Assembly (NCBI GenBank): GCA_019056785.1
Contig: DXJV01000084.1
Location: forward strand, 65,489-129,488
Direction: 5' to 3'
Origin: Candidatus Heimdallarchaeota archaeon
Lineage (GTDB): Archaea > Asgardarchaeota > Heimdallarchaeia > JABLTI01
Length of the DNA: 64,000 nucleotides
Shown here: piece by piece, positions 34,454 to 43,180 of the stretch
Layout of the letters: the number at the start of each line of letters is the position of its first letter
How positions within the stretch are numbered: position 1 is the stretch's first letter
Translations under genes and position numbers: made by a program
Notes under the pieces: generated by a model
What the model was told of the DNA's origin: nothing
Seen by the model: the letters and a program-made list of their open reading frames with translations, nothing else
The model's database searches: none

Positions 34454-35800
34454 ATGGACTTGAAAAAACAGCTTATGTTGGAAGTAGCTCAACGAATTTT
34501 AGCAGAGAAAATTCTATGTGACCATTGCTTGGGTCGACAATTTGCGCTGCTTGGATATGGGCTAAGTAACAAGAAAAGAGGAGAGATAATAAAAAACGCC
34601 CTCGTTTTACAATTAATTGACAAACTGGCTGAAAATGAAACAAACCTTCGAGTACTTACAAACATAGCCCTTTCTGGGAATCGCTTAGCGAGAGAATCAC
34701 TTGAACGGAAAAATCAACCTGTGCCGGAGAGAAAGGAGAATTGCACGATCTGTAAAGACCTTTTCACAAAACTTGATTTTTATACGAAGAAAGTCTTGGA
34801 CAAACTTGAAGGGGAAGAATATACCACTTTTTTAGTGGGAGCAAAAATAACTCCAGAATTAATGGAACGTGAAGATAACCTCCGTGCAAAATATCAGATC
34901 ACTACTGGAGAAAGTATTAAATCTGAGTTCACGAGAGAGCTTGGTAAAAGGATTATGAGTGTGACAGGCAAAGAGCCAAATTTCGATCAGCCCGAAATAA
35001 CAATTCTTGTTGATCTACAACAGGAGAAAATCACTCTCCAACGACGCTCTCTCTTTATTTATGGTCGATATAACAAGTACATCAGAACTATCCCCCAAAC
35101 AAAATGGCCTTGTTATGAATGTAATGGGAAAGGATGTAAAAGTTGTAATTTTACAGGCAAGAGATATCAAGAGAGTGTGGAAGAGCTTATTGCTGCACCT
35201 GTCTTAAAGATAACAAAGGGGACATGCACACGGTTTCATGGTGCAGGACGAGAGGATATAGATGCGTTAATGCTGGGTTCAGGCAGGCCCTTTATCCTTG
35301 AAATTAGAGAACCAAAAGTTAGAACTATTGACTTGAAGAAAATTGAAAGAGTAATAAATCGAAAAGCAAGAAAAAAAGTGGCGGTGTCACGATTGGCATT
35401 TTCATCTAAAAAACAGGTTCAAACTCTGAAACAACAAGCCGAACAGAGTCAGAAAACTTACCGGGCAAAAATTGAACTTGAAAAGCCAAAAACACCCAAC
35501 GAAATCCGACAAGTAGTCGAAACCCTCAAAAATGCTGTAATAGAGCAAGCCACACCCTCTCGCGTGCTTCATCGAAGAGCCAATTTAAACCGGAGAAAAA
35601 AAGTCTTTGATATTACGATCAAACAACTGGATCCAATACACCTCCTTGCTGAAATTACCGGGCAAGGAGGATTATATATCAAAGAATTAATTTCAGGAGA
35701 CGGAGGGCGAACAAAACCAAGTTTCTCGAGTATTTTAGAGTGTGAAGCACGCTGCACTGAATTAGATGTGATTAAAATACATTACAAGGATTTCAAGTAA
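34454..35800 (+). CDS. pus10: tRNA pseudouridine synthase Pus10
   Basis: 448 residues. It opens with a zinc-type pair CDHC and later CTIC, as in the Pus10 THUMP region, and has a CYECNGKGCKSC cysteine cluster. The catalytic aspartate lies in AGREDIDALMLGSGRPF. The C-terminal half is the pseudouridine synthase core ending in TGQGGLYIKELISGDGGRT and CTELDVIKI. It modifies U54/U55 of archaeal tRNA, replacing TruB. It begins 41 bases after thiL. Confidence 0.94.
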   Translation: MDLKKQLMLEVAQRILAEKILCDHCLGRQFALLGYGLSNKKRGEIIKNALVLQLIDKLAENETNLRVLTNIALSGNRLARESLERKNQPVPERKENCTICKDLFTKLDFYTKKVLDKLEGEEYTTFLVGAKITPELMEREDNLRAKYQITTGESIKSEFTRELGKRIMSVTGKEPNFDQPEITILVDLQQEKITLQRRSLFIYGRYNKYIRTIPQTKWPCYECNGKGCKSCNFTGKRYQESVEELIAAPVLKITKGTCTRFHGAGREDIDALMLGSGRPFILEIREPKVRTIDLKKIERVINRKARKKVAVSRLAFSSKKQVQTLKQQAEQSQKTYRAKIELEKPKTPNEIRQVVETLKNAVIEQATPSRVLHRRANLNRRKKVFDITIKQLDPIHLLAEITGQGGLYIKELISGDGGRTKPSFSSILECEARCTELDVIKIHYKDFK

Positions 35801-35812
35801 GAAATTCGTCAC

Positions 35813-36286
35813 TTACAACCATTCTTCTATAAGTGTTGTATATTGTTCATCTGCTACGATTATTTCCTCGAATTTTCCAGAAAGCTCGGCCAATTCTCGA
35901 GCTAACAAGTGATAACATGAAGGGATAACTCGCTTCATTATTGATGAAAAAAGAAAATCTTTGCAAGAGCAAAAAGAATGTTCTAAAGTGAGGTACGCAT
36001 GCTCGTGCCCCTCCACCACCCAACGAGATACACCTGAAGGAGTAAAGAGGTATTTCTTCACCTTCTTTGCACCAATTAGCTCTAATGCTTTTTTTACCCG
36101 CTCACCAAAAGTTTCCTCGAGTTGCTCGATGTCTTGTACACTTAGTTTTTTTCCTTCGGCAATAAAAGTGAGAATCCTTGGATAAATCTCAAATGCTTTT
36201 TGGGATTTTTTTGAATGGTTTTCTGGTAAAGTGGATTTTATTGTTTCTTTCGCCACGATGCAGTTTGCTCCTAAATACAAGTGCAT
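35813..36286 (-). CDS. SWIM zinc-finger protein
   Basis: 157 residues. The SWIM motif is CSCKDFL...CYH, with C106, C108, C124 and H126 (CxC-x15-CxH). Before it is a helical region (QDIEQLEETFGERVKKALEL) and a strand containing VSRWVVEGHEHAYLT. This layout matches archaeal homologues of Sws1, which work with Rad51/RadA paralogues in recombination. No RadA paralogue adjoins it. It converges with pus10, with 12 bases between stop codons. Confidence 0.75.
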   Translation of the reverse strand: MHLYLGANCIVAKETIKSTLPENHSKKSQKAFEIYPRILTFIAEGKKLSVQDIEQLEETFGERVKKALELIGAKKVKKYLFTPSGVSRWVVEGHEHAYLTLEHSFCSCKDFLFSSIMKRVIPSCYHLLARELAELSGKFEEIIVADEQYTTLIEEWL

Positions 36287-36313
36287 TTGTATTTTATTTT
36301 AAATCTTCTCTTT

Positions 36314-37144
36314 TTATTTAGCAGTTCTTTTTTTCTGATTTTCAATGGCCTCTTCCAAAGTTAATACCCCCTTTGCCACTTTGATGGCCTGATCTTTTGA
36401 AATAGTTACTTTACCTCGCGAATATTGTCTTGATAAAACCTGAATTTCTTTCAATTCACCTTCCGAAGGCTCCCATTGTTCCTGTGACTTGATGCTTTCT
36501 CCCAAACGAAAAGCAATTTCCATTGCAGCAGAAGCGTCTTTTCCAGCGATTAACTTTTGTCCTTCTCGACTACTATTCAGTATGCCTTCACGAGCATCCT
36601 GACAACTGGTGGGTGTTGTTTGAAGCTCATCAACGACTTCGATGGAAACGTGAGAAGGCTTATTGTTTAAGAGTTCATTTAAAAGTAGAATACGACGGTA
36701 GCCACCTGTTGAACCAATCCTGATAATGACCATTTTCGCCGGGTTGTTTTTAATTGTTAAAAAAATATAATCAATTGCTTCATTTATTTCTCGAGTCTCT
36801 AATACACCCCGTAAACAACCATCGGTAATAATCGCTACTCCAATGGTTCGCCCAGGGTCAACGCCAATTATTAAGGACTCCCAAATTCTTTTGCCTTCTA
36901 ACCCTAATAATACCTTTGTGATAGCCTTTGAGATGTTCATAACTTCAGATCGAGACAAAACAACCAATTTTTCATAAGTCAGTGTGTTATTTTTGAATTC
37001 TTCTTCTGTAGTAACGACGAGTACAGAATTTCGAGCAGCAGGTTTTCCGGGAACAATCTGTTCAGTTGCAATCCCCCTTAAAGCTAATTTTTCTTGAAGG
37101 AGGAAACTCAAACGAAAATCCATGGTTGCAAGGGAAACAAGCAT
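36314..37144 (-). CDS. RNase H-fold (RuvC/YqgF-like) protein
   Basis: 276 residues. The first strand of the fold is LIIGVDPGRTIGVAIITDG at about 90-108, with the first catalytic Asp in VDPG. Downstream acidic positions in VVDELQ and KDASAAMEIAF fit second and third metal ligands. Helical arms surround the core, and the C-terminus is basic with a repeat-like SRGKVTISKDQAIKVAKG. It probably cleaves or binds a nucleic-acid junction; specificity is unknown. It is the upstream neighbour of the SWIM gene with 27 bases between. Confidence 0.7.
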   Translation of the reverse strand: MLVSLATMDFRLSFLLQEKLALRGIATEQIVPGKPAARNSVLVVTTEEEFKNNTLTYEKLVVLSRSEVMNISKAITKVLLGLEGKRIWESLIIGVDPGRTIGVAIITDGCLRGVLETREINEAIDYIFLTIKNNPAKMVIIRIGSTGGYRRILLLNELLNNKPSHVSIEVVDELQTTPTSCQDAREGILNSSREGQKLIAGKDASAAMEIAFRLGESIKSQEQWEPSEGELKEIQVLSRQYSRGKVTISKDQAIKVAKGVLTLEEAIENQKKRTAK

Positions 37145-37310
37145 TATTATCGTTCCTAACTGCTTGGGACTATTATTTTAAAAAATCACTTTCCTATTAA
37201 TGAACCTTATGTTTTTAAAGGTAAAAAAGAATAGCATGAAAGAATAATAAGAACAAGCCAAAAATTAGAAAAAGTGAAGGGGTGCTTATATAAGCAGTAG
37301 AGTGATTCTT

Positions 37311-38009
37311 ATGAAATCAATTCATTACCCATTAATAATTGTTAATTTTAAAACCTATACACGAGGGACAGGGCAAAAGGGTTTACAATTGGCTAAAATA
37401 TGTGATGAGGTTGCAAGAGAATTTAATGTCTCAATTGTGGTTGCTGTTCAGATGGCCGATATTCGGTGGATCGCTTCTGAAATAGAGATCCCCGTTTTTG
37501 CACAGCATGTAGATGCCATTTATCCAGGGAGCAACACGGGCCATATTTTACTCGAAACTGTGAAAGAAGCGGGAGCCACAGGAACACTCGTAAATCATAG
37601 CGAGCGAAAGATTACCCTAAAAGAAATTGCTCTAATCATCCAAAGGGCTAGAGAGAATCACCTGTACACATGTGTTTGTGCAAGCACACCAAAAATTGCA
37701 GGAGCAATCGCCGCTCTGAGTCCGGACAGCTGTGCAACAGAACCGCCAGAATTAATAGGCTCAGGCATCTCAGTAAGCATGGCTCAGCCGGAAGTTATTA
37801 CTAAAAGTGTTAAAATAATTGAAAAGTTTAACCCCGCTGTCGCTCCACTCTGTGGTGCGGGAATCACAAACAGCCAAGATGTTGAAAAAGCGCTTGAATT
37901 GGGAACGAAAGGTATCTTAATTGCCTCTGGCGTGGTAAAAGCCACCGATCCTAAAAAAATCCTGGAAAAAATGGCTCAAGTACTGCTTAAATTTCAAGAG
38001 AAAAAATGA
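37311..38009 (+). CDS. tpiA: Triosephosphate isomerase, archaeal type
   Basis: 232 residues from ATG 37311; the GTG at 37302 would add three. Archaeal TPI is shorter than the bacterial enzyme. Catalytic residues are K14 in NFKTY, H96 in LVNHSERK and E144 in CATEPPELIG. Glycine-rich phosphate-binding loops are GSGISVS and CGAGI. It interconverts glyceraldehyde-3-phosphate and dihydroxyacetone phosphate. Confidence 0.95.
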   Translation: MKSIHYPLIIVNFKTYTRGTGQKGLQLAKICDEVAREFNVSIVVAVQMADIRWIASEIEIPVFAQHVDAIYPGSNTGHILLETVKEAGATGTLVNHSERKITLKEIALIIQRARENHLYTCVCASTPKIAGAIAALSPDSCATEPPELIGSGISVSMAQPEVITKSVKIIEKFNPAVAPLCGAGITNSQDVEKALELGTKGILIASGVVKATDPKKILEKMAQVLLKFQEKK

Positions 38010-38047
38010 ACAATCGAAAGTTCTTTAAATTTAATTGTGAAAGAAAT

Positions 38048-38080
38048 GTTTTGTGTAAGGGAGTGCACCCTTCACAAAAC
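38048..38080 (+). promoter_or_regulatory. Strong hairpin between tpiA and the RHH regulator
   Basis: GTTTTGTG (38048-38055) plus AAGGG (38057-38061) pair with CCCTT (38068-38072) and CACAAAAC (38073-38080), with one bulged T and a six-base loop. It is 13 bp in total and lies about 60 bases before the RHH start. It could be an operator for that dimeric regulator or an end-of-message structure for tpiA; it is not followed by a T-run. Confidence 0.4.
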
Positions 38081-38142
38081 TAAAGAATAGAAGAAGTCGA
38101 TTATTTATTGTCTTTAATAAATGAAAAAGGACGAGTAGTCAA

Positions 38143-38670
38143 TTGCCAGAAGAAATGCATATTAGTATTCCGAAAAAACTTGCGGACTTTATTGATAAAC
38201 TAACAAAAGAAGGCTACTTCAAGTCACGTGAAGACTTTGCTCGCTGTTCTCTCGAGATAATGGCAGAACTCTATGGACTTTCAACCACAGCAAAAGGAGG
38301 AAAGTCCCTTCTTGACATCTTACGAGACAACGAGCATGTTCCAATTAAAACAGCAACGGCAACAACAACACGCTCTGGACAAGCTAAAACTCTAAGGGAA
38401 CCCTCACAAACTTCAAGCAAAAAACCGGTGGTAGCTGGGGGGGAATTGTCACCTGTAGAATATGATATTTTAGACTTGTTCTCTGGAGCAACATTTGAAT
38501 TTGAAGATGCACTCCATGCAAGATACACAATGGAGTTAATGAAACAAGCAAAACCACCGTTACCAAAAGAAGAATTTATCAAGGCGTTAGAAAAACTCGC
38601 ATCCAAGAAGAAAATTGAACGTACAGAACACAAAGGAAAGACTATTTGGAAAGTTATTGATCCCTACTAG
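38143..38670 (+). CDS. Ribbon-helix-helix regulator with C-terminal helical domain
   Basis: 175 residues from TTG 38143. Residues 1-45 are an RHH fold: strand MHISIPKKLADFIDKL, then the second helix REDFARCSLEIMAEL. A low-complexity linker (about 60-100) precedes a C-terminal region of helix-turn-helix type (PKEEFIKALEKLASKKKIER, EHKGKTIWKVID). RHH proteins dimerise and read palindromes; the 13-bp hairpin upstream is a candidate site. It converges with the AbrB-ACT gene at 38678. Confidence 0.65.
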   Translation: MPEEMHISIPKKLADFIDKLTKEGYFKSREDFARCSLEIMAELYGLSTTAKGGKSLLDILRDNEHVPIKTATATTTRSGQAKTLREPSQTSSKKPVVAGGELSPVEYDILDLFSGATFEFEDALHARYTMELMKQAKPPLPKEEFIKALEKLASKKKIERTEHKGKTIWKVIDPY

Positions 38671-38677
38671 AAATTTC

Positions 38678-39127
38678 TCAGCAAACTTCCAATACAGTTA
38701 TTGTAATGCCTGAGACGCCTTCGATTGAAGAAAGTTCTTTCTTTAAATCTTCGATGTTGATTTTTTTGAATTCTGTGGCTTCGATATAACCATCGAAAAC
38801 ACATTTTTCTTCAACAAAACAAATACCTGTGGAATAAAGCGCTTTTAATCCGAGCTTCAAAAAGAGATTCCCAATTTGCCTTAAGAAATCACTTGATAAT
38901 TGCCCGATATCGACTGCTAATTTGTATACTTTATTGGATGAAGTTGGAATTATTCGAATGATTTTATTATTTGTTGTCAAAATAACAACAGCATACTCTT
39001 CCACAACGGCCTGTAATGCTTCTTGAAAAGAACTCGGAAGCTCGACTGATTTTTCATGGTCAAGTTTTAATACTTCAGCAATAGTTATTTGAGGGATGTT
39101 AGTCTTTTTTTCTGCCATATTCTCCAC
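38678..39127 (-). CDS. AbrB-like/ACT fusion (paralogue 3)
   Basis: 149 residues. The start is GTG 39127 (or ATG 39118). A swapped-hairpin AbrB-like half (HEKSVELPSSFQEALQAV, ending KIIRIIPTS) leads to an ACT fold (YKLAVDIGQLSSDFLRQIG, LYSTGICFVEEKCVFDGYIE, DLKKELSSIEGVSGITI). Closest to the copy at 32887; the copy at 12863 is more distant. A regulatory role is inferred. It sits seven bases from the stop of the RHH gene on the other strand. Confidence 0.65.
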   Translation of the reverse strand: MENMAEKKTNIPQITIAEVLKLDHEKSVELPSSFQEALQAVVEEYAVVILTTNNKIIRIIPTSSNKVYKLAVDIGQLSSDFLRQIGNLFLKLGLKALYSTGICFVEEKCVFDGYIEATEFKKINIEDLKKELSSIEGVSGITITVLEVC

Positions 39128-39236
39128 TTCTATCTACTCTACTAATATAATAAAAGAATTATTTACATTAAATAACTATAAAGAAATCTCATAATTAAAT
39201 AATTCCGTCAATAAAAGGTTAAAAATATGCGAAAAA

Positions 39237-40220
39237 TCACACGGTAGTCACGGAATTTGCCAAGATCTTTGGTGGCCCAGCCACTTTATAAGGATGAAAA
39301 GACCAACCTTTTGTCTGCAATTCTTTTGCAACCTGCCCAGCAAACTCAACCGTGGTTGCTACAGTAATAAGATTGCCCCCACCGATGAGATAATAAGCCA
39401 TAATTCCTCTCTCTCGCATAACTTCTAACTGATGACAAAGACGCATCATTTCACGTTTTCGGACGAAAAGATTTACTCCCTCGAGTAACTCATGAGCATT
39501 TCTGATGTTTTCTTCAGCAAGAGTGAGCATTGTAATAAAGTCTCTTTTTCGTGCAGCAGAGACAATTTTAGACACCCAATCAGGGATTCTTTTAACTCTC
39601 TTCGGAAAGTTTGGATTGGTTACAATGCCCGCATGAATCTCATCAGCTGATAAGCGAGAAGGGTAATGGAAAGGAACAGAAAATAACTTTATGGCTTCCA
39701 GCTCCTCAGCAGAAGCTATTTGTTCAACTGTTAAAGGGCGAGAGTGAACTTTGGTCAAGGTTAAGCCCCCAAACAAACTCCTCCCGGCACTTTCAGAACC
39801 TTTCATAGCGTGAAGTAAGAGCTTTTCTTTTGGGTAATGTAAATCGAGAGCAGCATTTAAGCCAGTATAAAGTGCTGCTAAGCCAGAATCGGAGCTGCCA
39901 CTGAAAATGTCAATGTTTTTTGACTGAATGATAAGATCGCCAGTGTGCTGACTTTTTGCGACAAACTTCTTAATGGAATCGACAATTTGCCTCCCTCGAA
40001 GGCCCGTGATTTCGGTTCCGTTTAAAAAGAATTTTACAGTCGTACCCTTTGATGTGGGTGTGAAATGGATTGTGGTCTCAGTTCTGGTAGTTTCATTGGG
40101 CGTTGTCACAGCCAGGCCCATTGTATCATATAAAGGTGTTCGATCAGAATTAATGCCTCCGAGAAATACAATTGGGATTGTAGGATAAGCAACAGTTGTT
40201 ACTACACTGGTTTTCGTCAC
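39237..40220 (-). CDS. GHMP/MVD-family kinase or decarboxylase (mevalonate 3-kinase-like)
   Basis: 327 residues from GTG 40220, with a GAGGTGA site overlapping the previous stop. It has the GHMP fold with the phosphate loop FSGSSDSGLAALYTGLNAAL at about 107-126, and a C-terminal strand IMAYYLIGGGNLITV. The start YPTIPIVFLGG is like mevalonate diphosphate decarboxylase relatives. The group includes true decarboxylases, mevalonate-3-kinase and bisphosphomevalonate decarboxylase, which differ by few residues. Its partner, encoded two bases upstream, is a 2-phosphoglycerate-kinase-type P-loop kinase, as would suit a Thermoplasma-like isoprenoid route. Confidence 0.7.
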   Translation of the reverse strand: MTKTSVVTTVAYPTIPIVFLGGINSDRTPLYDTMGLAVTTPNETTRTETTIHFTPTSKGTTVKFFLNGTEITGLRGRQIVDSIKKFVAKSQHTGDLIIQSKNIDIFSGSSDSGLAALYTGLNAALDLHYPKEKLLLHAMKGSESAGRSLFGGLTLTKVHSRPLTVEQIASAEELEAIKLFSVPFHYPSRLSADEIHAGIVTNPNFPKRVKRIPDWVSKIVSAARKRDFITMLTLAEENIRNAHELLEGVNLFVRKREMMRLCHQLEVMRERGIMAYYLIGGGNLITVATTVEFAGQVAKELQTKGWSFHPYKVAGPPKILANSVTTV

Positions 40221-40222
40221 TA

Positions 40223-41101
40223 CTAGTCACCTCGTTCTTTCTTAATTGCTTCAAGCAAATTGATCTTTGTGTTGATATTTTTACGGGTATTTAATTCACT
40301 GATTCTCTGAATAATAATAGAAAGAATATCATCAAAAGCAGCCTCGAGATTGTCAACATTTATAACAGGGAGATTAAAACGGCGAGCATCTTTCTCTATA
40401 TATTCCTGAATGATCAAATACTGCTCTTGTTGAGCCAATAAGCGATCACCGGCACTTCGTAAGTGAGAAAAATATTCACGTTTAATAATTCTTTCATTGT
40501 ATTTAGTTAAATCAGTTATAACGAGCAGCAAGGGAATAATGCTTGGGTGAGTTAAAATATTTTTATCAAATTGCGAAGGATGAAAATGCAAATACTCTAC
40601 GATCATACTTTCGCCATCTCGCAAGCCACGGTCCGTTATAACGCGTTGAACAGCTTTGTTCATGATCAATGATTGGGCCTGATATCCTTTGATGATCGTC
40701 ACTTTTCTTTTTTCGCCGAAAATTTTCCAGGTGTTATATACGCTGGTGAAAAAGGCCTCATTTCCTTCCCGGGGGAGGATAGTACGAAGGGAAGATCTAA
40801 GAGCATCACCGCCCAAGACAATGCCAATATTAAGAGCTGCGGATAATTCCTTGGCAATTGTGGTTTTACCTACGCCTGGAATACCAGAGATAATAATAAT
40901 AATTGGGAGTTTCTGTTGCCCACTTTTTACAAGAGAGTAATAGTCGGCAATAGTTCGATAGCGGAAAAAGTATTTCTCTCCATGCTGTAATAGCTTTTCC
41001 TCGAGTTCTTCTTCTGACCGAGAACCGTCGATGATGGAACTTATTGTACGTAAAGATAACCCTGTAGCAAGTAATGATGACAATTTATCCCAGAAGATCA
41101 T
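40223..41101 (-). CDS. P-loop kinase, 2-phosphoglycerate-kinase-like
   Basis: 292 residues. Walker A is SGIPGVGKTTIA at about residues 73-84. A lid and substrate region contains GGDALRSSLR, and C-terminal motifs HLRSAGDRLL, then YLIIQEYIEKDAR and NLPVINVDN match the end of archaeal 2-phosphoglycerate kinases. The N-terminal 65 residues form a helical cone-like region. The pair with the MVD-like gene is tightly coupled (start and stop two bases apart). Relatives include a kinase that acts on mevalonate-3-phosphate; that or 2-phosphoglycerate are both possible substrates. Confidence 0.75.
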   Translation of the reverse strand: MIFWDKLSSLLATGLSLRTISSIIDGSRSEEELEEKLLQHGEKYFFRYRTIADYYSLVKSGQQKLPIIIIISGIPGVGKTTIAKELSAALNIGIVLGGDALRSSLRTILPREGNEAFFTSVYNTWKIFGEKRKVTIIKGYQAQSLIMNKAVQRVITDRGLRDGESMIVEYLHFHPSQFDKNILTHPSIIPLLLVITDLTKYNERIIKREYFSHLRSAGDRLLAQQEQYLIIQEYIEKDARRFNLPVINVDNLEAAFDDILSIIIQRISELNTRKNINTKINLLEAIKKERGD

Positions 41102-41279
41102 GCTAGGTCCTCAACCAATAATTCATTGCTCTGTTGTCATTTGTACCTTTCAAGATATTAATCTTAACCTTATTTTTCATTAAAAGAGGAAGATTTTTAA
41201 TTGGGAAACTTTGGAAAAGAAGCTAGAAAATACAAATCATTTATGAAATTGTTGGTTTAATTAAGAGGAATGATTGAAG

Positions 41280-41726
41280 ATGTCTTTGCAACAAGAAGTA
41301 ACACAAGCAGAATTACGAAAATTTAAATTCATGGGTCTTACCTTTAATGAACTCCAGGAATTGTCAATGGATGAATTTATCAAAATGCTCCCTGCACGAA
41401 AGAGAAGGAGCATCACCCGCCCATCCTATTGGACAGATCGACGGAAAAAACTGCTTGAGGACATTCGAAAACAAGTGAAAATGATTAAGGCGGGAAATAA
41501 AAAAGTTAAGCCAATCCGCACACATCTAAGAGATATGGTTATTTTACCAGAAATGGTTCATGCAAAAGTTGCTGTTCATAATGGAAAAGACTTTATTGAA
41601 TTTATTATTCACCCAGAACAAATTGGGCACATTTTTGGCGAGTTTGCTTTAACGACCAAACTTGTTCGACACGGAAGCCCCGGAATGGGTGCAACAAAAT
41701 CAAGCCTTTACATCCCATTGAAGTGA
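41280..41726 (+). CDS. rps19: Ribosomal protein uS19
   Basis: 148 residues from ATG 41280 (a TTG at 41274 is also possible; AGAGGA is upstream). Longer than bacterial S19 and of the archaeal/eukaryal S15e type: FKFMGLTFNELQELSMDEF, RKRRSITRP, RTHLRDMVILPEMV, VHNGKDFIEFII, GEFALTTKLVRHG. It binds 16S rRNA in the head of the small subunit. In most archaea the gene is in the S10 operon; here it is separate. Confidence 0.96.
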   Translation: MSLQQEVTQAELRKFKFMGLTFNELQELSMDEFIKMLPARKRRSITRPSYWTDRRKKLLEDIRKQVKMIKAGNKKVKPIRTHLRDMVILPEMVHAKVAVHNGKDFIEFIIHPEQIGHIFGEFALTTKLVRHGSPGMGATKSSLYIPLK

Positions 41727-41869
41727 GCAAATCCTTCATGGGGTATTCCTACCATTTCTTTTTTTTCTAAAAGACCTCTTGTCTAATCCATTAACCTTTT
41801 ATCTGTTTTCTCCTTATAAAATTAATAGTAATTTAGACAGACTTTGTTGGCATCTATCGAGGTTAGAAA

Positions 41870-42271
41870 TTGTCACGATTTAAACTACCGATAATAAAAG
41901 ACAAGCGCGCTCAAAAAGGGCTCAGAAAACAGATCATAAATATTTTTAGTATTGATGTTACAGAATTAGGGCCTGAAGTGGAGATTATTGCCTCACCCTA
42001 TACAAGCGATTGCATTTTTAATGAACGAGAGATTTCCATTCTTTTTACGATAGTAACTATGCTTGAAGTCAAGGAAATGATTCTTGGCGAATTAAAATTG
42101 TTATTCGAAATTTACGACAGCGTTATGAAAGATGGCAGGCCAGCAAAAAAAGTCATCGTAACAGTGTGTGGAGAGGAAGCAAATAGCGGTTCTGTTAGAG
42201 CATTTGTTCGAAATATCATTCATAGCTCAGAAATTGCCTTAAAAAACCTGGAAAATCTTGCAGAAAGATGA
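41870..42271 (+). CDS. Unknown protein between uS19 and uS2
   Basis: 133 residues from TTG 41870. It is mixed alpha/beta with a short basic N-terminus (FKLPIIKDKRAQKGLRKQI), a strand pair (EIIASPYTSDCIFN) and helices (SILFTIVTMLEVKEMILGEL, VRAFVRNIIHSSEIALKNL). No family recognised. Sitting between two small-subunit ribosomal protein genes and on the same strand, it may work in translation. Confidence 0.6.
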   Translation: MSRFKLPIIKDKRAQKGLRKQIINIFSIDVTELGPEVEIIASPYTSDCIFNEREISILFTIVTMLEVKEMILGELKLLFEIYDSVMKDGRPAKKVIVTVCGEEANSGSVRAFVRNIIHSSEIALKNLENLAER

Positions 42272-42425
42272 GAAAAAAGAGTGTACCAAAAAATTAAAAA
42301 TTCAATGAAAAAGTCTGTTGAGAAAGAAAAAACTCAACAAAAGAGTTTTAAACAAATCAAAAGCGATTTCCAATAAAGAATCACTTATTGATTGTAAAAT
42401 ATTTGAAAATTAGAGGTATAGAACA

Positions 42426-43106
42426 TTGTCAATAGATGTTGAACAAATAACTGAAGAGCTCTTAATTGGTCTAGATGAATATTTAGCTGCAGGTGTCCAT
42501 ATAGGCACCAGAATAGGCACAAAATCAATGAAAGACTTCATCTACCTTGTTCGAAGTGATGGGTTGTATGTGTTGGATGTACGAGCAACAGATGAGCGAA
42601 TTCGAATTGTAGCCAAATTTCTAGCAAGGTATGAACCAAACCAGATAGCTGTTTTCTCTTCAAGACAATATGGCCAGGTACCGGCAAGCAAACTGGCTAA
42701 AACATGTGGGTTCCTGAGTGTCCCAGGGAGATTTATCCCGGGAACTTTGACAAACCCTGAATTCACAGGCTTTATTGAGCCCGAAGTAATTCTTGTAACC
42801 GATCCCCGAGCAGACAAACAAGCCATTAAAGAAGCAAATAAAGTTGGTATCACTGTAGTCGCCATGTGTGACACAGATAATGAACTAAAAGGGGTAGATT
42901 TAAGCATACCAACAAACAATAAAGGACGAAAAGCCTTAGCGCTTGTTTATTGGTTGCTAGCACGTGAAATAAAACGAGCTCGAGGAGAAATTCCCCCAGG
43001 TGGCACTATTCCAGAGACGGTGGAAGAATTTACCTTCAAAGTGCTTCCAAGCAGCATGCAAATTGCTGCTGAAGAAGAGCTCCCAGAACCAACAGAAGAA
43101 GGCTAA
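42426..43106 (+). CDS. rpsB: Ribosomal protein uS2
   Basis: 226 residues from TTG 42426 with AGAGGT upstream. uS2 motifs are [46 protein letters not shown] and [20 protein letters not shown]. It lies on the body of the 30S subunit. Archaeal rpsB often clusters with eno and RNA polymerase genes; that neighbourhood is missing here. Confidence 0.96.
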   Translation: MSIDVEQITEELLIGLDEYLAAGVHIGTRIGTKSMKDFIYLVRSDGLYVLDVRATDERIRIVAKFLARYEPNQIAVFSSRQYGQVPASKLAKTCGFLSVPGRFIPGTLTNPEFTGFIEPEVILVTDPRADKQAIKEANKVGITVVAMCDTDNELKGVDLSIPTNNKGRKALALVYWLLAREIKRARGEIPPGGTIPETVEEFTFKVLPSSMQIAAEEELPEPTEEG

Positions 43107-43180
43107 TTCTAATTCATTTTCCTGGCTCTACTGCGAAACTGTACCTCTATTTTCTTCTCTTCTGTACTTTTAACAATTTT

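Noticed and set aside
32887..39127. Roadblock/LC7 domains in the proteins at 32887 and 38678
   Set aside because: The size and the YSTG... strand pattern fit an ACT domain, and the first paralogue at 12863 has an unmistakable AbrB-ACT layout.
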